Source: an uncultured Lysobacteraceae bacterium
Lineage (GTDB): Bacteria > Pseudomonadota > Gammaproteobacteria > Xanthomonadales > Rhodanobacteraceae
DNA: 10,752 nt
Direction: 5' to 3'
Assembly (NCBI GenBank): GCA_946482585.1
Contig: CAMLSI010000150.1
Span: 1 to 10,752, forward strand
The notes under the pieces are model-generated. The model had not been told where the DNA came from. It ran no database searches and saw only the letters and a list, made by a program, of their open reading frames with translations. Shown here in pieces: positions 6,688-10,752 of this stretch; position 1 is the stretch's first letter; every line of letters begins with the position of its first letter. The position numbers and the translations under genes are program-made.

Positions 6688-8385
6688 GTGGGCGAACATC
6701 AGCGCCTGAAGGAACTCATACTCGGCGAGGAACTGGCCGAGCTCAATGCGCATGCCGAGCGTGTCGCCACGCTCGAGACCACGCAGGCCGAACTGCCCGA
6801 GCACCTGCCCGCGCTGCTGCTGCGTGCGCAGCGCGGTGAAGGTCGCCGCCGTCTCGCTCATGCGCTGACGACGCCGGTCGCCGACGCGCTTGCCGCCGCG
6901 GTCGAATCGCAGCGCCGGCGCATCGTCGACGTGCTCTTTCCGGTGATCGGTCCGGCGATCCGCAAGGCGATCGCCGAAGCGCTGCGCGATTTCACCGAGA
7001 ACTTCAACCGTGCGCTCGAATCGAGCTTCACGCCGCGCGGCCTGCGCTGGCGTCTGGAGTCGTGGCGCACCGGCATTCCGTATGCGCAGGTCGTCCTGCG
7101 CCACTCGTTGCGTTACCGCATCGACCACCTGTTCCTGATCGACCGCGACAACGGCCTGGTGCTGGCGCGGGTGTCGGCGCCGGAGCTGCCCGATCTCGAT
7201 GCGGACGCGATCGCCGGCATGCTCACCGCGATCGGCGACTTCGTGCGCGATTCGGTCGGTGGCGGCGAGGGCGGCAGCCTCGATTCCGCGACTGTCGGCG
7301 AACACCTGGTCTGGGTGCTGCCGGGGCCGCACGCGAACCTCGCGGTCTTTCTGCGCGGCACGCCGTCCGCGGCATTGCGCGCCGTGCTGTACGAACGTCT
7401 CGAACAGATCCACCTGGAGCTCGACGAGTCGGCCGCCGACAGTGCGGCGCTCGCCGCGCATCTGCGCCTCGATCGCATCGACGCGGCCGCGGCCGAGCAG
7501 ACCCCAGCCTCGAACGGCACGCCGCGAAGCTGGCCGCTGGTCGTGCTGGTCCTGCTCGCGGGCGGCCTGCTGGCAGGGTGGCAGTGGCGCGAATGGGTCT
7601 GGCAGCAGCGGCTCGACGCGGTGGCGCAACGCCTCGCGAATTGGCCCGGCCTGCATCTGGATCGCGTCGACGGCCGCATCGGCCGCGAAGTCCGCGTGGT
7701 CGGGCTCATCGATGCCGATGCCGAGCCGCCGGAGCCCGCGCTGCGCGAATTGCTGCCGGCCGAGGTCGACATCCGTCTGGCGCTGCGCGGGTTCGTCTCG
7801 ACCGACGATCCTGTCGTGCTGCAGCGTGTCCGGCGCGAGCTCGACCTGCCGTCCGGTGTGCAGGCCAGCGTCCATTCGGGTGTCGCGAGCCTGCAGGGCA
7901 CGGCCGACGCCGCCTGGATCGCCGGGGCCAGGCGTCATGCCGAACGCGTCGTCGGCCTCGTCGCGCTGGATACCTCGCTGCTCCAGGCCGCCGACGACCC
8001 CGCCGCGGCGCTGCGCGCGGAATGGCAGCGCCTCGCCGACGCGCTGCCGGATCAGCGCGTGCATTTCGTGCGCGAGCTGGAACCGCGCGATCCGGCCGAA
8101 CTGCAGGGTCTCGTCGCCGCCGTGCAGCGATTGGCCGTGCTCGCGCCGCAGCTGGACCGTCCGCTGCGCCTGCAGTGCTTCGGCCACAATGACGAACCCG
8201 GCTCCACGTCGACCAACCTCGGCCTGCGCGAACGCCGGGCGCAATGGCTCTGCGACCGGCTGCGCGACGCCGGATTAGCCGAGGCGCTCGTACGCGCGGC
8301 CGACGATACGGCGCCGAATCGGCCTATCATCGGCGCGCGCGCCGCGAGCCTTCGGTTCGACGCCGCGCCGCCGGAGGACGAATGA
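6688..8385 (+). CDS. Bitopic membrane protein: roadblock/longin-like cytoplasmic part, BON-like and OmpA-like periplasmic part
   Basis: A 565-residue protein with five parts. Residues 1-75 are helical and charged. Residues 76-141 hold VLFPVIGPAIRKAIAEALRD and SSFTPRGLRWRLESWRTG, probably an amphipathic linker. Residues 142-246 alternate strands and helices (LFLIDRDNGLVLARV, LTAIGDFVRDSV, LVWVLPGPHANLAVFLRG) like roadblock or longin domains, which are small-GTPase partners. One membrane helix spans 282-300. The periplasmic part has BON-like repeats (about 310-440). It ends with an OmpA-like domain holding GHND (499-502) and NLGLRERRA (510-518), where Asp502 and Arg517 match the residues that bind diaminopimelate. 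No signal peptide is present, so N-in/C-out topology is inferred. The GTG start, 15 bases after the coiled-coil gene, lacks a good Shine-Dalgarno and probably depends on coupling. The stop overlaps the GTPase start (ATGA). The exact domain families need a profile search. Confidence 0.87.
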   Translation: MGEHQRLKELILGEELAELNAHAERVATLETTQAELPEHLPALLLRAQRGEGRRRLAHALTTPVADALAAAVESQRRRIVDVLFPVIGPAIRKAIAEALRDFTENFNRALESSFTPRGLRWRLESWRTGIPYAQVVLRHSLRYRIDHLFLIDRDNGLVLARVSAPELPDLDADAIAGMLTAIGDFVRDSVGGGEGGSLDSATVGEHLVWVLPGPHANLAVFLRGTPSAALRAVLYERLEQIHLELDESAADSAALAAHLRLDRIDAAAAEQTPASNGTPRSWPLVVLVLLAGGLLAGWQWREWVWQQRLDAVAQRLANWPGLHLDRVDGRIGREVRVVGLIDADAEPPEPALRELLPAEVDIRLALRGFVSTDDPVVLQRVRRELDLPSGVQASVHSGVASLQGTADAAWIAGARRHAERVVGLVALDTSLLQAADDPAAALRAEWQRLADALPDQRVHFVRELEPRDPAELQGLVAAVQRLAVLAPQLDRPLRLQCFGHNDEPGSTSTNLGLRERRAQWLCDRLRDAGLAEALVRAADDTAPNRPIIGARAASLRFDAAPPEDE

Positions 8386-8882
8386 GCGACATCGCACGCA
8401 AGGTCTGCATGCTCGGCGACTTCGGCGTCGGCAAGACCAGTCTCGTCGCACGCTACGTGCGCAATACGTTTTCCGAGAAATACCTGACCACGGTCGGCGT
8501 GAAGGTCGACAGCCGCGTCAACCCCCTGCCGGGCGGCATCGATCTCAAGCTCGTGATCTGGGACATCGCCGGCAAGGCCGCGCTCGACAGCGTCAACAAG
8601 AACTATCTGCGCGGGGCGAGCGGACTGATCCTGGTCGCCGACGGCACGCGTGAAGCGAGCCTGCGCGCGGCGTTGAACCTCGCCATGCAGGCGCGCGACG
8701 TCATCGCCGATCCGGTCTGCGTACTGTTCGTCAACAAGCTCGACCTCGTCGATCGCTGGGAAGTCCCGCCGGCCGTGCTCGAGGAAATCCGCCGCACGCT
8801 CACCGTGTTCGAAACCAGTGCGCTCAGCGGCGACGGCGTCGAAGCCGGTTTCGCCGAACTTGCCCGGATGCTCGCGCCATGA
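8382..8882 (+). CDS. Rab/Ras-like small GTPase with Lys in place of the catalytic Gln
   Basis: A 166-residue single-domain GTPase of the Ras superfamily. The P-loop is GDFGVGKT (12-19), and switch I is EKYLTTVGVKV (32-42), with Thr37 as the likely Mg-binding residue. G3 is WDIAGKAAL (60-68), G4 is NKLD (118-121) and G5 is TSALSG (145-150). In Rab and Ras proteins G3 reads DTAGQE; here Lys65 replaces the Gln that positions the attacking water, so slow intrinsic hydrolysis or dependence on a partner is expected. There is no C-terminal prenylation Cys, hence membrane contact should be through partners. GGAGG lies 4 bases before the ATG. Both ends overlap neighbours in ATGA junctions, tying it to the OmpA-like membrane protein and the histidine kinase. 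The likely role is a cytoplasmic switch between the two, which is an inference. Confidence 0.95.
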   Translation: MSDIARKVCMLGDFGVGKTSLVARYVRNTFSEKYLTTVGVKVDSRVNPLPGGIDLKLVIWDIAGKAALDSVNKNYLRGASGLILVADGTREASLRAALNLAMQARDVIADPVCVLFVNKLDLVDRWEVPPAVLEEIRRTLTVFETSALSGDGVEAGFAELARMLAP

Positions 8883-10393
8883 CGATGCCCGACGCGGTCG
8901 AGCGTTATCTCGACGAACTGCTGCGCGCGCGTGCGCGGCCGTTGCTGCTCACCTTCGATGCGGACTGGCAGCTCGTCGACGTGCATGGCGACACCGCGCG
9001 CCACGGCCTCGACGCGGATGCGCCGCATACGCTGGTGCAGCAGTTGCAGGACCTGTTCCTCGGCCTGCCGCACGACCAGCCGCAGGACCTGCCGTTCGTC
9101 GAACTCGCCGGCGGATGCCATGCGCACGTGCATCTGGTTCCCGACGGCGACCGGTTTCATCTGCTGCTGCTCGATGCGAGCGACGAGCACGGCCGCACGC
9201 AGGTGCAACAGCAGCTCGGCAACGACGCGACCCTGGCCGGCATCGAGAAATCGCGCACGCTCGCACGGCTGCGCCGGATCAAGAGTGAACTCGAACAGCA
9301 GCGCGCGCGGCTCGAAGAGGCCAATGCGCTCAAGAACGCGCTGTTCGCGACCCTGAGCCACGATTTCCGCACGCCGCTGACTTCGATCTTCGGCTACCTG
9401 CACCTGCTCGAGCGCGACGGCGAGAGCGCGCGTCATCAATCCCTGTCGGCATTGCGCCGCAATGCGAGCTATCTGTTTGCGCTGGCCGAGAACCTGCTCG
9501 AGTACGGCCGCGGCGAGGCCGGCGACAGCCTGCTCGATCCGGTCAGTCTCGATCTCGACGCGCTCGTCGCCGATCTCGATGCGATGTTCCGGCCGCTGGC
9601 CGCGGAAAAAGGCCTCGCGCTCGTCGTCGACGCGGGCACCGCGCCGCCCGCAGAGGCGATGTTCGATGCGGTCAAGCTGCGCCAGGTCGCCATCAATCTT
9701 CTGTCCAACGCGTTGCGCTATACGCCGGCCGGTTACGTGCGCGCGCATCTGGGCTGGGAAAATGGCCTGTTGCGGCTCGAGGTGCGAGACACCGGACTCG
9801 GCATCGATGCCGCGTCGCGTGCGAAGGTGTTCAAGCCGTTCAACCGCGGCGCACAGCACGGTTCGCGCGGAGCCGGTCTGGGCCTGTCCATCGTCAAGCG
9901 GCTCGTCGAGCGCATGTCCGGGACTCTGGATCTCGAGTCGGCGCCGGGGCAGGGCAGCACGTTCCGCGTCGGGTTGCCGCCACTGGTCGCGAACGGCCTG
10001 CCGCAGCCTGCGCCGGCAACGCACCGGCGCAGCCTGTCCGCGCTCATCGTCGACGACGATCCCGACGTGGCCGCGCTGCTCGACGTGCTGCTCGGCGATC
10101 TCGGCATGCGCACGCGACTCGCGTCGAACGTCGCCCAGGCGATAGCGGCGGTCGCGGCCGAGGCGCCCGATCTCGTTCTCGTCGACGTCGAGCTGCCCGG
10201 GCTGTCGGGCAATGCGGCCGTGTTCCAGCTGCGAGCACAAGGTTTCAAAGGCTGCATAGTCACGGTTTCCGCCAATGCGACGGAATCCGCGCGCGCGGCC
10301 GCGCTCGCCGCAGGCGCCGATCACTATCTGACCAAGCCGCTCGACTTCGTCCAGTTCGCGCGCGTGGTGCAGACGGCCGGCACGGCGGCGTGA
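8879..10393 (+). CDS. Soluble hybrid histidine kinase with N-terminal PAS-like region and C-terminal receiver
   Basis: A 504-residue cytoplasmic kinase with no membrane helix. Residues 15-105 look PAS-like (PLLLTFDADWQLVDVHGD, FHLLLLDASDEHGR), though this is weak. A coiled coil covers about 120-152. The HisKA domain has the phospho-acceptor His161 in LSHDFRTPLTSIFGY. The HATPase domain has the N box with Asn277 (NLLSNALRY), G1 DTGLGID (304-310) and G2 GAGLGLSIVKRL from 331. The receiver domain (about 385-500) has Asp392-394, phospho-acceptor Asp436 in LVLVDVELPG, Ser464 and Lys486 in YLTKPLDF. All catalytic residues are intact. The ATG at 8879 overlaps the GTPase stop; an alternative ATG lies at 8885. 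With no membrane sensor of its own, it probably takes its signal from the GTPase or membrane protein and phosphorylates the block's response regulator. No HPt domain is seen in the window. Confidence 0.95.
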   Translation: MTMPDAVERYLDELLRARARPLLLTFDADWQLVDVHGDTARHGLDADAPHTLVQQLQDLFLGLPHDQPQDLPFVELAGGCHAHVHLVPDGDRFHLLLLDASDEHGRTQVQQQLGNDATLAGIEKSRTLARLRRIKSELEQQRARLEEANALKNALFATLSHDFRTPLTSIFGYLHLLERDGESARHQSLSALRRNASYLFALAENLLEYGRGEAGDSLLDPVSLDLDALVADLDAMFRPLAAEKGLALVVDAGTAPPAEAMFDAVKLRQVAINLLSNALRYTPAGYVRAHLGWENGLLRLEVRDTGLGIDAASRAKVFKPFNRGAQHGSRGAGLGLSIVKRLVERMSGTLDLESAPGQGSTFRVGLPPLVANGLPQPAPATHRRSLSALIVDDDPDVAALLDVLLGDLGMRTRLASNVAQAIAAVAAEAPDLVLVDVELPGLSGNAAVFQLRAQGFKGCIVTVSANATESARAAALAAGADHYLTKPLDFVQFARVVQTAGTAA

Positions 10394-10404
10394 AGACTGC
10401 GTGG

Positions 10405-10410
10405 TAGCAT
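10405..10410 (+). promoter_or_regulatory. Candidate -10 box (TAGCAT) of the pdxH promoter
   Basis: TAGCAT sits in the 43-base gap between the kinase stop and the pdxH GTG, 26 bases before the start. The ten bases TAGCATCCGG are identical to those before aroK on the other strand. No -35 hexamer is evident, so this rests on the box and its repeat alone. Confidence 0.33.
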
Positions 10411-10436
10411 CCGGATTTTCCGCCGGACGCCGTATC

Positions 10437-10752
10437 GTGACGCTCAGCCCCGAAGTGCTTGCCGAACTCGACGCATTGCTGGCCGAAGCGGCCGCAGGCG
10501 CCGACCCCGAACCGACCGCGATGAATCTCAGCACTGTCGATGCGAGCGGTCGGCCGCATTCGCGCATCGTATTGCTCAAGGGCACCGGCCCCGACGGCCT
10601 GCGTTTCTTCACGAACCATACCAGCGCCAAAGGCCAGGAAATCGCGGCCAACTCATTGGTCGCGCTGTGCCTGCACTGGAAGCATCTGCGCGAGGGCGTG
10701 CAGGTGCGCGTCGAGGGCCAGGTCGAGGAGCTGCCCGAAAAGGATTCGGACG
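10437..10752 (+). CDS. pdxH: Pyridoxamine/pyridoxine 5'-phosphate oxidase, N-terminal part (cut by window edge)
   Basis: PdxH is an FMN enzyme that oxidises pyridoxamine or pyridoxine 5'-phosphate to pyridoxal 5'-phosphate in the cytoplasm. The visible 105 residues show EPTAMNLSTVDASGRPHSR (26-44), then IVLLKGTGPDGLRFFTNHTS with the FMN-binding RIVLLK and FFTNH segments. SAKGQEIAANS and LHWKHLREGVQVRVEGQVEE follow; the last corresponds to the family's W-x-x-L...QVRVEG strand. The GTG at 10437 gives 28 residues before AMN, which is normal for the family. A GTG at 10401, in frame, would add 12 residues and overlap the promoter candidate. No ATG is available near the start. The remaining half of the protein lies beyond the window. 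It follows the kinase gene by 43 bases but is a housekeeping gene unrelated in function. Confidence 0.95.
   Translation, partial: MTLSPEVLAELDALLAEAAAGADPEPTAMNLSTVDASGRPHSRIVLLKGTGPDGLRFFTNHTSAKGQEIAANSLVALCLHWKHLREGVQVRVEGQVEELPEKDSD

Noticed and set aside
6631..8244. 537-residue minus-strand frame opposite the OmpA-like membrane protein
   Set aside because: Composition is Arg/Gln/Ala-rich with no motif, and it covers a gene with clear membrane and OmpA-like features and coupled neighbours.
8603..10651. 682-residue minus-strand frame opposite the GTPase, kinase and pdxH
   Set aside because: It spans three unrelated, well-identified genes on the other strand, which a real gene would not do; it is a product of GC bias.

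Overview
The window comes from a GC-rich chromosome, very probably a gammaproteobacterium of the Xanthomonadales/Lysobacterales type. This rests on the strong G/C bias at third codon positions and the minus-strand order aroK-aroB-WGR protein-SPOR protein-hemE, which recalls the aroKB-damX neighbourhood of gammaproteobacteria. The genus cannot be read from the sequence. I see no insertion sequence, phage gene, tRNA, rRNA or CRISPR array, and coding density is very high.

Layout. (1) Bases 1-3300, minus strand: aroK (shikimate kinase) and aroB (3-dehydroquinate synthase), overlapping by 4 bases, then a small WGR-domain protein, a secreted Ala/Pro-rich SPOR-domain protein, and the 5' part of hemE, cut by the window edge. 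(2) Bases 3301-3484: divergent promoter region. (3) Bases 3485-4869, plus strand: a small single-domain exosortase, probably of the XrtH type, overlapping by 4 bases an atypical short-chain dehydrogenase of the YeeZ kind. (4) Bases 5030-5233: a dodecin flavoprotein with its own promoter candidate. (5) Bases 5276-10393: a tight five-gene signalling block. (6) From 10437 to the right edge: the 5' part of pdxH.

The signalling block is the interesting part. It encodes an OmpR-type response regulator, a coiled-coil protein, a bitopic membrane protein, a small Rab/Ras-like GTPase and a soluble hybrid histidine kinase. The membrane protein has a roadblock/longin-like cytoplasmic part, one membrane helix, a BON-like segment and an OmpA-like peptidoglycan-binding end. 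The last three genes overlap at ATGA junctions, so they are almost certainly translated together. Roadblock/longin folds are known partners of small GTPases, and OmpA-like domains bind peptidoglycan. The simplest reading is an envelope-anchored GTPase switch coupled to a two-component phosphorelay and a transcriptional output. From memory, the coiled-coil and membrane proteins resemble proteins near Rab-like GTPases in other phyla, including cyanobacteria. The block may therefore be a widespread but functionally uncharacterised system; this was not checked by any search.

Other points of note: the GTPase has Lys where the catalytic Gln of the G3 motif normally sits; the response regulator is preceded by an 11-codon mini-ORF with a good ribosome binding site that ends on its start codon; and aroK and the WGR gene have -10-like boxes 7-8 bases before their ATG, as expected for leaderless mRNAs.
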